DNA from: Xylocopa sonorina
Lineage: Eukaryota; Arthropoda; Insecta; Hymenoptera; Apidae
Reading direction: 5' to 3'
DNA length: 64,000 bases
Assembly: GCF_050948175.1 (NCBI RefSeq)
Contig: NW_027490146.1
Location: 1,302,001-1,366,000, forward strand
The notes beneath the pieces were generated by a model. That model worked only from the letters and a program-made list of their open reading frames with translations, was not told where the DNA came from and searched no databases. Position 1 is the first letter of the stretch, and the number at the start of each line of letters is the position of its first letter. Below are positions 1 to 16,099 of the stretch, piece after piece. Both the position numbers and the translations under genes were made by a program.

Positions 1-1110
1 GCAAACGCTATTTCCTAGCAAGGTATAGTCGCATTTACATTCTTTTGAAGTGAATACGAGGTATACATGACACTTCGCAATGAATATTATATCTTATCAC
101 GAAACATAGAAATGAGATGCGAAATCGCGATTTGTGTAGCATTAGAACTCTATTGCTACGATACGTAGACATCTGCAAACGCTATTTCCTAGCAAGCAAT
201 AGTCGCATTTACATTCTTTTGATGTGAATACGAGGTGTACATGACACTTCGCAACGAATATTACATCTTATCACGAGACACAGAAATGAGATGCGATATC
301 GCGATTTAAGTAGCATTAGAATTCTATTGCTACTATACGTAGACATCTGCAAACGCTATTTCCTAGCATGGAAGTGTCGCATTTACATTCTTTTGAAGTG
401 TATGCGAGGAATACATGACACTTCGCAATGAATATTGTATCTTATCATGAAACATAGAAGTGAGGTACGATATCGTGTTTTAAGAAGCATTAGAACTCTA
501 TTGCCTCGACGAGTAGACATCTGCATACGCTATTTCCTAACATGGAAGTGTCGCATTTACATTCCTTTGAAGTGAATACGAGGTGTACATGACACTTCGC
601 AATGAATGATAAATCTTATCATGAAACATAGAAATGAGATGCGATATCCCGTTTATAGAAGCATTAGAAATCTACTTCAACGATACGTAGACATCTGCAA
701 ATGCTATTTGCTAGCAAGGAAGTCTCGCATTTGCATTCATTTGAAGTGAATACGAGGTATAAATGACACTTCGCAATGAATATTATATCTTATCATGAAA
801 CATAGAAGGGAGATGCGATATCGCGTTTAAAGAAGCATTAGAACTCTATGGCCTCGATGCGGAGACATCTGCAAACGCAATTTCCTAGCATGGAGGTGTC
901 GCACTTACATTCTTCTGAAGTGAATACGAGGTATACATGACACTTCGCAATGAATATTATATCTTATCACGAAACATATAAATGAGATGCGATATCGCGA
1001 TTTAAGTAGCATTAGAACGCTATTGCTACGATACGCAGACATCTGCAAACGCTATTTCCTAGCAAGCAATAGTCGCATTTACATTCTTTTGAAGTGAATT
1101 CGAGGTATAC

Positions 1111-4060
1111 ATTACACTTCTCAATGAATATTATATCTTATCACGAAACATAGAAATGAGATGCGAAATCGCGATTTGTGTAGCAATAGAAATCTATTGC
1201 TACGATACGTAGACATCTGAATACGCTATTTCCTAGCAAGGAAATGTCGCATTTACATTCTTTTGAAGTGAATAAGGAGGTTTACATGACACTTCGCAAT
1301 GAATATTATATCTTAACTCGAAACATGTAAATGAGATGCGATATCGCGATTTAAGTAGCATTAGAACTCTATTGCTACGATACGCAGACATCTGCAAACG
1401 CTATTTCCTAGCAAGCAACAGTCGCATTTACATTCTTTTGAAGTGAATACGAGGTACACATGACACTTCGCAATGAATATTACATCTTATCACGAGACAC
1501 AGGAATGAGACGCGATATCGCGATTTAAGTAGCATTAGAACTCTATTGCTACGATACGTAGACATGCGCAAACGCTATTTCCTAGCAAGCAATAGTCGCA
1601 TTTACATTCTTATGAAGTGAATACGAGGTATGCATGACACTTCGCAATGAATATTATATCTTATCACGAAATATAGAAAAGAGATGCGATATCTCGATTT
1701 AAATAGCATTAGAAATCTGTTGCTACGATACGTAGACATCTGAATACGCTATTTCCTAGGTAGGAAATGTCGTATTTACATTCGTTTGGAGTGAATACGA
1801 GGTATAGGTGACACTTCGCAATGAATATTATATCCTATCATGAAACATAGAAGAGAGATGCGATCCCGCGTTTTCAGAAGCATTAGAATCCTATGGCCTC
1901 GATGCGGAGATATCTGCAAACTCTATTTCCTAGCAAGCAATAGTCGCATTTACATTCTTTTGAAATGAAAACGGGGTACACATGGCACATCGCAATGAAT
2001 ATTATATATTATCACGAAACACAGAAATGAGATGCGATATCGCGATTTAAGTAGCATTAGAACTCTATTGCTACGATACGTTGACATCTGCAATCGCTAT
2101 TTCCTAGCAAGCAACAGTCGCATTTACATTGTTTTGAAGTGAATACGAGGTACACATGACACTTCGTAATGAATATTATATCCTATCATGAAACATAGAA
2201 GAGAGATGCGATATCGCGTTTTAAGAAGCATTAGAACTCTATTGCCTCGACGCGTAGACATCGGCAGACGCTATTTCCTAGCATGGAAGTGTCGTATTTT
2301 CATTCTTTTGAAGTGAATACGAGGCGTACATGACACTTCGCAATGAATATTACATCTTATCACGAAACATAGAAATGAGATGCGATATCGCGACTTAAGT
2401 AGCATTAGAACTATATTGCTTCGATACGTAGATATGTGCAAACGCTATATCCTAGCAAGCAATAGTCGCATTTACATTCTTATGAAGTGAAAACGAGGTA
2501 TACATTACACTTCTCAATGAATATTATATCTTATCACGAAACATAGAAATGAGATGCGAAATCGCGATTTGTGTAGCAATAGAAATCTATTGCTACGATA
2601 CGTAGACATCTGAATACGCTATTTCCTAGCAAGGAAATGTCGCATTTACATTCTTTTGAAGTGAATAAGGAGGTTTACATGACACTTCGCAATGAATATT
2701 ATATCTTAACTCGAAACATGTAAATGAGATGCGATATCGCGATTTAAGTAGCATTAGAACTCTATTGCTACGATACGCAGACATCTGCAAACGCTATTTC
2801 CTAGCAAGCAACAGTCGCATTTACATTCTTTTGAAGTGAATACGAGGTACACATGACACTTCGTAATGAATATTATATCCTATCATGAAACATAGAAGAG
2901 AGATGCGAAATCGCGATTTGTGTAGCAATAGAAATCTATTGCTACGATACGTAGACATCTGAATACGCTATTTCCTAGCAAGGAAATGTCGCATTTACAT
3001 TCTTTTGAAGTGAATAAGGAGGTTTACATGACACTTCGCAATGAATATTATATCTTAACTCGAAACATGTAAATGAGATGCGATATCGCGATTTAAGTAG
3101 CATTAGAACTCTATTGCTGCGATACGCAGACATCTGCTAACGCTATTTCCTAGCAAGCAACAGTCGCATTTACATTCTTTTGAAGTGAATACGAGGTACA
3201 CATGACACTTCGTAATGAATATTATATCCTATCATGAAACATAGAAGAGAGATGCGATACCGCGTTTTCAGAAGCATCAGAATCCTATGGCCTCGATGCG
3301 GAGATATCTGCAAACTCTATTTCCTAGCAAGCAATAGTCGCATTTACATTCTTTTGAAATGAATACGGGGTACACATGGCACTTCGCAATGAATATTATA
3401 TATTATCACGAAACATAGAAATGAAATGCGACATCTCGTTTTAAGAAGCATTAGGACTCTATTGCCTCAATGCGGAGATATCTGCAAGGGCTATTTCCTA
3501 GCATGGAAATGTCGCATTTAGATTCTTTTGAAGTGAATTCGAGGTATACATGACACTTCGCAATGAATATTATATCTTATCACGAAACACAGAAATGAGA
3601 TGCGATATCGCGATTTAAGTAGCATTAGAACTCTATTGCTACGATACGTTGACATCTGCAATCGCTATTTCCTAGCAAGCAACAGTCGCATTTACATTCT
3701 TTTGAAGTGAATACGAGGTACACATGACACTTCGTAATGAATATTATATCCTATCATGAAACATAGAAGAGAGATACGATATCGCGTTTTAAGAAGCATT
3801 AGAGCTCTATTGCCTCGACGCGTAGACATCGGCAGACGCTATTTCCTAGCATGGAAGTGTCGTATTTTCATTCTTTTGAAGTGAATACGAGGCGTACATG
3901 ACACTTCGCAATGAATATTACATCTTATCACGAAACATAGAAATGAGATGCGATATCGCGACTTAAGTAGCATTAGAACTATATTGCTTCGATACGTAGA
4001 TATGTGCAAACGCTATATCCTAGCAAGCAATAGTCGCATTTACATTCTTATGAAGTGAAT
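1111..4060 (+). repeat. Higher-order repeat, about 8-9 monomers (1.39-1.57 kb)
   Basis: The variant run at 1,111 (ATTACACTTCTCAATG, then AATAAGGAGGTTTACATG) recurs at 2,504, an offset of 1,393 bp, and in part again from about 2,900 at an offset of 349 bp. The variant TTGACATCTGCAATCGC at 2,081 recurs at 3,649, an offset of 1,568 bp, because one extra monomer lies between the copies. This is multi-monomer duplication with insertion of single monomers. Confidence 0.8.
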
Positions 4061-7000
4061 ACGAGGTATACATGACACTTCGCAATGAATATTATATCTT
4101 ATCACGAGACACAGAAATGAGACGCGATATCGCGATTTAAGTAGCATTAGAACTCTATTGCTACGATACGTAGACATCTGCAAGCGCTATTTCCTAGCAC
4201 GGAAGATTCGCATTTACATTCTTTTGAAGTGAATACGAGGTATACAGGACACTTCGCAATGAATATTATATCCTATCATGAAACATAGGAGTGAGATGCG
4301 ATATCGCGTTTTAAGAAGCATTAGATCTCTATTGCCTCGATGCGTAGACATCTGCAAACGATATTACCTTGCAAGCAGTAGTCGCATTTACATTCTTTTG
4401 AAGTGAATACGAGGTATACATGACACTTCGCAATGAATATTAGATCTTATCACGAGACATATAAATGAGATGCGATATCGCGATTTAAGTAGCATTAGAA
4501 CTCTATTGCTACGCTACGTAGACATCTGCAAACGCTATTTCCTAGCAAGCAACAGTCGCATTTACATTCTTTTGAAGTGAATACGAGGTACACATGACAC
4601 TTCGTAATGAATATTATATCTTATCATGAAACATAGAAGAGAGATGCGATATCGCGTTTTCAGAAGCATTAGAACTCTATGGCCTCGATGCGGAGACATC
4701 TGCAAACGCTATTTCCTAGCATGGAAGTGTCGCATTTACATTCTTTTGAAGTGAATACGAGGTATACATGACACTTCGCAATGAATATTATATCTTATCA
4801 CGAAACATATAAATGAGATGCGATATCGCGATTTAAGTAGCATTAGAACGCTATTGCTACGATACGCAGACATCTGCAAACGCTATTTCCTAGTAAGCAA
4901 TAGTCCCATTTACATTCTTTTGAAGTGAATACGAGGTATACATGACAGTTCGCAATGAATATTATATCTTATCACGAAACATAGAAATGAGATGCGAAAT
5001 CGCGGTTTGTGTAGCATTAGAACTCTATTGCTACGATACGTAGACATCTGCAAACGCTATTTCCTAGCAAGCAATAGTCGCATTTACATTCTTTTGATGT
5101 GAATACGAGGTGTACATGACACTTCGCAATGAATATTACATCTTATTACGAGACACAGAAATGAGATGCGATATCGCGATTTAAGTAGCATTAGAACTCT
5201 ATTGCTACGATACGTAGACATCTGCAAGCGCTATTTCCTAGCACGGAAGATTCGCATTTACATTCTTTTGAAGTGAATACGAGGTATACATGACACTTCG
5301 CAATGAATATTCTATCTTATCATCAACCATAGAAATGAGATACGATATGGCGTTTTAAGAAGCGTTAGAACTCTATTGCTACGATACACAGACCTCTGCA
5401 AACGCTATTTCCTAGAAAGGAAGTGTCGCATTTACATTCTTTTGAAGTGAGGAGGAGGTGTACATGACCATTCGCAATGAATATTATATCTTATCACGAA
5501 ACATAGAAATGAGATGCGATATCGCGATTTAAGTAGCATTAGAACTCTATTGCTAATATACGTAGACATCAGCAAACGCTATTTCCTAGCAAGGAAGTGT
5601 CGCAATTACATTCTTTTGAAGTGAATACGAGGTATACATGACACTTCGCAATGAATATAATATCTTATCATGAAAGATAGAAGTGAGGTGCGATATCGCG
5701 TTTTAAGAAGCATTAGAACTCTATTGCCTCAACGCGTAGACATCTGCAGACGCTATTCCCAAGGATGCAAACGTCGCATTTCCATTCTTTTGAAGTGAAT
5801 GCGAGGTATACATGACACTTCGCAATGAATCTTATATCTTATCACGAAACATATAAATGGGATGCGATATCGCGATTTAAGTAGCATTAGAACACTATTC
5901 CTACGATACGTAGACATCTGCAAACGCTATTTCCTAGCATGGAAGTGTCGCATTTACATTCTTTTGAAGTGAATTCGAGGTATACATGACACTTCGCAAT
6001 GAATACTACATCTTATCACGAAACATATAAATGAGATGCTATATCGCGTTATGAGAAGCATCAGAACTCTATTGCTACGATACGTAGACATCTGCAAACG
6101 CTATTTCCTAGCAAGGAAGTGTCGCAATTACATTCTTTTGAAGTGAATGCGAGGTATACATGACACATCGCAATGGATATTTTATCTTATCAAAAAACAT
6201 TGAAATGGGACGCGACATCGCGCTTTAAGAAGCATTAGCACTCTATTGCTACGTTACGTAGATATCTGGAGACGCTATTTCCTAGCAAGGAAATGTCGCA
6301 TTTACATTCTTTTGAAGTGAATACGAGGTATACATAACATTACACAATGAATATTATATCTTATTACGAAACACAGAAATGAAATATGACATTTCTTTTT
6401 AAGAAGCATTACACAATTGCTGTGATATGCAGACATCCGCAAACAATATTTCCTAGCAAGGAAGTGTCGTATTTACATTCTTGTGAAGTGAAATCGAGGC
6501 ATACATGACACTTCGCAATGAATATTATATCTTATCATGAAGCATAGAAATGAGATGCGATATCGCGTTCTGAGAAGCACTACAACTCTATTGCTACGAT
6601 ACGTAGGCATCTGCAAAAGCTATTTCCTAGCAAGAAATAGTCGCATTTACATTCTTTTGAAGTGAATACGTGTTATACATGACACTTCGCAATGAATATT
6701 ATATCTTATCATGAAACATAGAAGTGAGGTGCGATAACGCGTTTTAAGAAGCCTTAGAACTCTATGGCCTCAATGCGGAGACATCTGCAAATGCTATTTC
6801 CTAGCAAGGAAGTGTCGCATTTACATTTGTTTGGAGTGAATACGAGGTATACATAACACTTCGCAATGAACATTATATCTTATCACGAAATATAGAAATG
6901 AGATGCGATATCGCGATTTAAGTAGCATTAGAACTCTATTGCTACGATACTTTGACATCTGAATACGCTATTTCACAGCATGGAAGTGTCGCATTTACAT

Positions 7001-10000
7001 TCGTTTGGAGTGAATACGAGGTATACATGACACTTCGCAATGAATATTACATCTTATCATGAAACATAGAACTGCGATGCGATTACGGGAAGTAAGAAGC
7101 ATTACAACTCTATTGCTTCGATACGTAGAGATCCGGAAACGCTATTTTCTAGCAAGCAAGTGTGTCATTTACATTCTTTTGAAGTGTGGACCAGGTATAC
7201 GTAACACTTCGCAGTGAATATTATATCATATCATGAATCATAGGAATGGGATGCGATATCGCGTTTTAAAAACCATTAGAGCTGTATTGCTTCCATACGT
7301 AGACACCTAAAAACGCTATTTCATAGCAAGAAATTGTGGCATTTACATTCCTTTGAAGTGAATACGAGGTACAAGTGAAACTTCGCAATGAATATTAAAT
7401 CTTATCATGAAACATAGAAATGAGATGCGATATCGCGATTTAAGAAGCATTAGAACTCTATTGCTTCGATACGGAGACATCTGCAGACGCTATTCCTTAG
7501 CAAGGAATAGTCGCATTTACATTCGTTTTAAGTGAATACGAGGTATACATGACACTTCGCAATAAATATTATATCTTATCACCAAACATAGAAATGAAAT
7601 GTGACATCTCGTTTTAAGAAGCATTGGGACTCTTTTGCTACGATACGTAGACATCTGCAAACGCTATTTCCTAGGATGGAAACGTCGCATTTACATTCTT
7701 TTGAAGTGAATACTGGGTATACATGACACTTCGCAATGAATATTATATCATATCATGAAAGATAGGAGTGAGATGCGATATCGTGTTTTAAGAATTACAA
7801 GATGTCTATTGCTACGATACGAAGACATATGCAAACGCTATTTCCTAGCAAGGAAGTGTCGCATTTACATTCATTTGAAGTGAATACGATGCCTACATGA
7901 CATTTCGCAATGAATATTATACCTTATCACGAAACATAGAAATGAAATGCGACATCTCGTTTTAAGAAGCATTAGGACCATTTTGCTGCGATAAGTAGAC
8001 ATCTGCAAACGATATTCCCAAGGATGGGAACGTCGCATTAACATTCATTTGAAGTGAATACGAGGTATACATGACACTTCGCAATGAATATTATATCTTA
8101 TCACGAAACATATAAATGAGATGCGATATCGCGTTTTGAGAAGCATTAGAACTCCATTGCTACGATACGTAGACATCTGCAAACGCTATTTCCTAGCAAG
8201 GAAGATTGGCATTTACATTCTTTTGAAGTGAATACGAGGTATACATGACACTTTACAATGAACATTATATCTTATCATGTAACATATAAGTGAGTTGCGA
8301 TATCGCGTCTTAAGAAGCATTAGAACCCTATTGCCTCGATGTGGAGATATCTGCAAATGCTATTTCCTAGCAAGCAATAGTCGCATTTACATTCTTTTGA
8401 ATTGAATTCGAGGTTTACATGACACTTCGGAATGAATATTATAACTTATCACGAAACATAAAAATGAGATGCGATACCGCGATCTAGGAAGCATTAGAAC
8501 TCTATCGCTACGATACGTAGGCATCTGCAAACGCTATGCCCTAGCAAGGAATAGTCGCATTTACATTCTTTTGAAGTGAATACGAGGTATACATGACACT
8601 TCGCAATGAAAATTTTATCTTATCATGAAACATAGAAGTGAGATGCGATATCGCGTTTTAAGAAGCATTAGAACTCTATTGCCTCGACGCGTAGACATCT
8701 GCAGACGCAATTTCCTAGCATGGATGTGTCGCATTTACATCCTTTTGTAGTGAATACGAGGTGTACATGACACTTCGCAATGAATATTATATCTTATCAC
8801 GAAACATAGAAATGAGATGCGATATCGCGATCTAAGAAGCATAAGAACTCTATTGCTACGATACGTAGGCATCTGCAAACGCTATTTCCTAGCAAGGGAA
8901 ATTCGCATTTATATTCTCTTGATGTGAATACGAGGTATACATGACACTTCGCAATGAACATTATATCTTATCACGAAACATAGAAATGAGATGCGATATC
9001 GCGATCTAAGAAGCATTAGAGCTCTATTGCTACGATACGTAGGCATCTGCAAACGCTATTTCTTAGCAAGGAATAGTCGCATTTACACTCTTTTGAAGTG
9101 AATACGAGGTATACATGACACTTCCCAATGATGATTATATCATATCACGAAACATAAAAATGAGAAGCGATATCGCGTTTTAAGAAGGATTAGAACTCCA
9201 TTTCTTCAATACGTAGTCATCTGGAAACGCATTTCGAGGCAAGGAAGTGTGGCGTTTACATTCTTTTGAAATGTAGACGAGGTATACATAATTCGCAATG
9301 AATATTATATCTTATCATAAAACATAGAAATGAGATGCGATATCGCGATTTAAGAAGCATTAGGAGACTATTGCTTCGATACGTAGACATCTGCAAACGC
9401 TATTTCCTAGCAAGGAAGTGTCGCATTTTCGTGCATTTGAAGCGTATGCGAGGTATACATGACACTTCGCAGTGAATATTATATATTATCATGAAACATA
9501 GATATGAGATGCGATATGACGATTCTAGAAGCATTACAACTCTATTGCTTCGGTACGTAGAGATCTGCAAACGCTACTTCCTAGCAAGGAAGTGTCGCAT
9601 TTACGTTCTTTTCAAGTGAATACGAGGTATACATGACACAGCACAATGTTTATTATATCTTATCATGAAACATAGAAATGTGATGCGATATCGCGATTTA
9701 ACAAGCATTAGAACTCTATTGCTATGATACGTAGACACCTACAAACGCTATTTCCTAGCAAGGAAGTGTCTCATTTACATTCAGTTGAAGTATAGACGAG
9801 ATATACGTAACACTGCACAATGAATATTATATCTTATCATGAAACATAGAAATGAGATGCGATATGGCGATTTAAGAAGGATTAGACATCTATTGGTTCG
9901 ATACGTAGACATCTACAAACGCTACTTCCTAGCAAGGAAGTGCCGCATTTACATTCTTTTGAAAGGAATACGAGGTATACATGACACTTCGCAATGAATA

Positions 10001-13000
10001 TTATATCTTATCATGAAACATAGAAATGAGATGCGATATCGCGTTTTAAGAAGCATTAGAACTCAATTGCTTCGATACGTAGACATCTGCAAACGCTACT
10101 TCCTAGCAAGGAAGTGTAGCATCTACATTCTTGTGAAGTGAATACGAGGTATACATAACACTGCAAAATGAATATGATATCTTATCATGAAACATAGAAA
10201 TGAGATGCGATATGACGATTTAAGAAGCATTAGGACACTATTGCATCGATACGTAGACATCTGCAAACGATATTTCCTAGCAAGGAAGTGTCGCATTTAC
10301 ATCCATTTGAAGTGCATGCGAGGTACACATGACACTTCGCAACGAATATTATATCTTATCATGAAACATAGAAATGAGAAGCGATATGACGATTTAAGAA
10401 GCATTAGGACACTATTGCTTCGATACGTAGACATCCGCAAACGCTATTTCCTAGCATGGAAGTGTCGCATTTACATTCTTTTTAAGTGAATACGAGGTAT
10501 ACATGACACTTCGCAATGAATATTATATCTTATCATGAAACATAGAAATTAGGAGCGATATCGCGATTTAAGAAGCATTAGAATTCTATTGCTACGATAC
10601 GTAGACATCTGCAAACGACATTTCGTAGCATGGAAGTGTCGCATTTACATTCATTTGAAGTGAATACGAGGTATACATGACACATCGCAATGAATATTAT
10701 ATCTCATTATGAAACATAGAAATGAGATGCGATATCGCGTTTTAAGAAGCATTAGAAATCTATTGCTTCGATACGTAGACATCTGCAAACGCTATTTAAT
10801 AGCAATGAAGTGTCGCGTTTACATTCTTTTTAAGTGAAAACGAGGTATACATGACACTTCGCAATGAATATTATACCTTATCATGAAACATAGAAATTAG
10901 GAGCGATATCGCGATTTAAGAAGCATTAGAATTCTATTGCTACAATACGTAGACATCTGCAAGCGACATTTCCTAGCAAGGAAGTGTCGCGTTTACATTC
11001 TTTTGTAGTGATTACGAGGTATAAGTTACATTTCGCAATGACTATTATGTATTATCATGAAACATAGAATTGCGATGCGATATCGCGTTTTAAGAAGCAT
11101 TTGAAATCTATTGCTTCGATACGTAGACATCTGCAAACGCTACTTAATAGCAAGGAAGTGTCGCATTTACATTCTTTCGAAGTGAATACGAGGTATACAT
11201 AACAATCCACAATGAATACTATATCTTATCATGACACATAGAAAAGTGTTGCGATATCCCGTTATAAGAAGCATTAGAACCCTATTGCTACGATACGTAG
11301 ACATCCGCAAACGCTATATCCCAGCATGGAAGTGTCGCATTTACATTGCTTTGAGGTGAAAACGAGGTATACATGACACTTCGCAATGAATACTATATCT
11401 TATCATGAAACATAGAAATGTGATGCGATATCGCGATTTAACAAGCATTAGAACTCTATTGCTATGATACGTAGACACCTACAAACGCTATTTCCTAGCA
11501 AGGAAGTGACGCATTTACATTCTTCTGATGTGAATACCAGGTATACATAACACTGCACAATGAATATTATATGTAATCATGTAACATAGCAATGAGGTAC
11601 GATATGGTGATTTAAGAAGCATTAGAACTCTATTGCTTCGATACGTAGACATCGGCAAACGCTATTTCCTAGCAAGGAAGTGTCGCATTTACATTCTTTT
11701 GAAGTGAATACGAGGTATACATAACACTCCGCAATGTATACTATATCTTATCATGAAACATAGAAATGAAGTGCGATTTCGCGTTTTAGGAGGCAGTAGA
11801 ACACTATTGACTCGATACGAAGGCATCTGCAAACGCTATTTCCTAGCAAGGAAGTGACGCATTTACATTATTTTGAAGTGAGTACTAGGTATACATGACA
11901 CTTCGCAATGAATATTATATCTTAACATGAAGCATAGAAATAAGATGCGACATCGCGTTTTGAGAAGCATTAGAGCACTATTGCCTCGATACGGAGACAT
12001 CTACAAACGCTATTTCCTTACAAGGAAGTGTCGCATTTACATTCTTCTGAAATGAATACGAGTTAAGCATGACACTTCGCAATGAATATTATATCTTATC
12101 ACGAAACATAGAAATGAGATGCGATATCGCGATTTAAGAAGCATTAGAACACTATTTCTTCGATACGGAGACATCTGCAAACGCTATTTCCGTGCAAGGT
12201 ATTGTCGCATTTACTTTCTTTTGAAGTGAATACGAGGTAAGCATGACACTCCACAATGAATATTATATATTATCATGAAAGATAGTAATGAGTAGCGATA
12301 TCGCGTTTTGAGAAGCATTAGAACTCTAATGCTACGATACTTGGACATCTGCAAACGCTATTTCCTGGCAAGGAAGTGTCGCGTTTACATTCTTTTGAAG
12401 TGAGTACTAGGTATACATGACACTTCTCAATGAATATAATATCTTATCATGAAATATAAAAATGAGATGCGATATGGCGATTTAAGAGGCATTAGAGCTC
12501 TATTGCTTCGATACGTTGATATCTGCAAACAATATTTCCTAGCGAGGAACAGTCACATTCACATTCATTTGAAGTGTATGCGAGGTATATATGACACTTC
12601 GCAATGGATATTATTTATTATCATTAAACATAGATATGAGGTGCGATATCGCGAATTAGCATGCTTTAGAAATCTATTGCTTCGATACGTAGACATCTGC
12701 AAACGCTATTTCCTAGCAAGGAAGTGTCGCATTTACATTCTTTTGAAACGAATACGAGGTATACATGGCACTTCGCAATGAATATTATATCTTATCAGGA
12801 AACGTAGATATGAGATGCGATTTGACGATTTGAGAAGCATTAGAACACCATTGCTTCGATACGTAGACATCTGCAAACGCTACTTCCTAGCAAGGAAGTG
12901 TCGCATTTACATTCTTTTGAAACGAATACGAGGAATACATGGCACTTCGCAATGAATATTATATCTTATCAGGAAACGTAGATATGAGATGCGATTTGAC

Positions 13001-14310
13001 GATTTGAGAAGCATTAGAACTCCATTGCTTCGATACGTAGACATCTGCAAACGCTACTTCCTAGCAAGGAAGTGTCGCATTTACATTCTTCTGAAAGGAA
13101 TACGAGGTATACATGGCACTTCGCAATGAATATTATATCTTATCATGAAACGTAGAAATGAGATGCGACATGACGATTTAAGAAGTATTAGAAACCTATT
13201 GGTTCGATACGTAGACATCTGCAAACGCTACTTCCTAGCAAGGAAGTATCGCATTTACATTCTTATGAAAGTAATACGAGGTACACATGACACTTCGCAA
13301 TGAATATTATATCTTATCATGTAACATAGAAATGGGATGCGATATGACGATTTAAGAAGCATTAGAACTATATTGCTACGATACGTAGACATCTGCAAAC
13401 ACTATTTCCTAGCAAGGAACTGTCGCATTCACATTCGTTTGAATTGTATGCGAGGTGTACATTAAACTTCGCAATGAATATTATATATTATCATGAAACA
13501 TAGATATGAGATGCGATATCGCGAATTAGCAAGCTTTGGAAATCTATTGCTTAGATACGTAGACATCTGCAAACGCTATTTCCTAGCACGGAAGTGTCGC
13601 ATTTACATCCATTTGAAGTGCATGCGAGGTACACATGACACTTCGCAACGAATATTATATCTTATCATGAAACATAGGAATGAGAGGCGATATGACAATT
13701 TAAGAAGCATTAGAATTCTATTGCTTCGATACGTAGATATCTGCAGACGCCATTTCCTAGGAAGGAAGTGTCGCATTTACATTATTTTGAAGTGAATACG
13801 AGGTATACATAACACTGCACAATGAATATTATATCTTATCATGAAACATAAAAATGAGATGCGATATCGCGATTTAAGAAGATTTGGAACACTATTGCTT
13901 CGATACGTAGATATCTGCAAGCGACATTTCCTAGCAAGGAAGTGTCGCGTTTACATTCTTTTGTAGTGATTACGAGGTATAAGTTACATTTCGCAATGAC
14001 TATTATGTATTATCATGAAACATAGAATTGAGATGCGATATCGCGTTTTAAGAAGCATTAGAACTCTATTGCTACGATACGTAGACATCCGCAAACGCTA
14101 TTTCCTAGCAAGGAAGAGTCGCGTTTACATTCTTTTGAAAGGAATACGAGGTATACATGGCACTTCGCAATGAATATTATATCTTGTCAGGAAACGTAGA
14201 TATGGGATGCGAATTGACGATTTAAGGAGCATCAGAACTCTATTGTTTCGATACGTAGACATCTGCAAACGCTTTTTCCTAGCAAGTAAGTGTCGTATTT
14301 ACATTCTTTT

Positions 14311-15006
14311 GAGGTGAATACGAGGTATACATATCACTGCACAATGAATATTATATCTTATCATGAAACATAGAAATGAGATGCGATATGGCGATTTTTG
14401 GAGCATTAGATGTCTATTGCTTCGATACGTAGACATCTGCAAACGCTATTTCCTTGGAAGGAAGTGTCGCATTTACATTCATTTTCAGTGTATGCGAGGT
14501 ATACATGACACTTCGCATTGAATATTATTTAATATCATGAAACATAGAAATGAGAAGCGATATGGCGATTTATGAAGCATTAGATCCCTATTGCTTCGAT
14601 ACGTAGACATCTGCAAACGCTATTTAATAGCAAGGAAGTGTCGTATTTACATTCTTTTGAGGTGAATACGAGGTATACATATCACTGCACAATGAATATT
14701 ATATCTTATCATGAAACATAGAAATGAGATGCGATATGGCGATTTATGGAGCATTAGATGTCTATTGCTTCGATACGTAGACATCTGCAAACGCTATTTC
14801 CTTGGAAGGAAGTGTCGCATTTACATTCATTTTCAGTGTATGCGAGGTATACATGACACTTCGCATTGAATATTATTTATTATCATGAAACATAGAAATG
14901 AGAAGCGATATGGCGATTTATGAAGCATTAGAACTCTATTGCTACGCTACGTAGACGTCTGCCAACGCTATTTCCTAGCAAGGAAGTATCGCATTTATAT
15001 ACATAT
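14311..15006 (+). repeat. Dimeric higher-order repeat, 348 bp
   Basis: The block starting GAGGTGAATACGAGG at 14,311 recurs at 14,659, exactly 348 bp or two monomers later. It carries shared variants including CATATCACTGCACAATG and GTGTATGCGAGG. Just upstream (12,745 and 12,919) two single monomers sharing GAAACGAATACGAGG are also near-identical at 174 bp, so short-range duplication is active here. Confidence 0.8.
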
Positions 15007-16099
15007 GAAGTGTATGCGAGTTGTGCATAACACTTCGCATTGAATATTATATCTTACCATGAAACATAGAAATGAGATGCGATATGACGATTTAAGAAGC
15101 ATTAGAACTCTATTGCTTCGATACGTAGACATCTGCCATCGCTATTTCCTAACAAGGAAGTGTCGCACTTACATTCCTCTGAAGTGAGTACGAGGTATAC
15201 ATGACACTTCGCAATGAATATTATATCCTGTCTTGTATCACAGAAATGAGATGCGATATCGCGTTTTAAGGAGCTTTAGAACTCTATTTCTAGGATACGT
15301 AGACATCTGCAAACGCTATATCCTAGCAAGGACGTGTCGCAATTACCTTCTTTTCAAGTGAATTCGTGGTTTACATGACACTTCGGGATGAATATTATAA
15401 CTTATCACGAAACATAGAAATGAGATGCGATATCGCGATCTAAGAATCATTAGAAATCTATTGCTACGATACGTAGGCATCTGCAAACGCTATGCCATAG
15501 CAAGGAATAGTCGCATTTACATTCATTTGGAGTGAATACGAGGTATACATGGACACTTTGCAATGAATATTATATCTTATCACGAAACATAGAAGAGAGA
15601 TGCCATATCGCGTTTTAAGAAGCATTAGAACTCTATGGCCTCGATGCGGAGACGTCTGCAAACGCTATGTCCTAGCATGGAAGTTTCGCACTTACATTCT
15701 TTTGAAGTGAATACGAGGTATACATGACACTTCGCAATGAAAATTATATCTCACCACGAAACATATAAATGAGATGCGATATCGCGATTTAAGTAGCATT
15801 AGAACTCTATTGGTACGATACGTAGGCACCTGCAAACGCTATTTCCTAGCAAGGAATAGTCGCAAATACATTCTTTTGAAGTGAATACGAGGTATACATG
15901 ACACTTCGCAATGAATATTATATCTTATCATGAAACGTAGAAGTGAGATGCGATATCGTGTTTTAAGAAGCATTAGAACCCTATGGCCTCGATGCGGAGA
16001 CATCTGCAAACGCTATTTCCTAGCAAGGAAGTTTCGCACTTACATTCTTTTGAAGTGAATACGAGGTATACATGACACTTCGCAATGAATATTATATCT

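Noticed and set aside
10187..10489. 100-residue open frame in the satellite as a gene
   Set aside because: It is two monomers read through in the repeat's 58-codon frame. Neighbouring copies carry stops, and other frames on both strands are open too.
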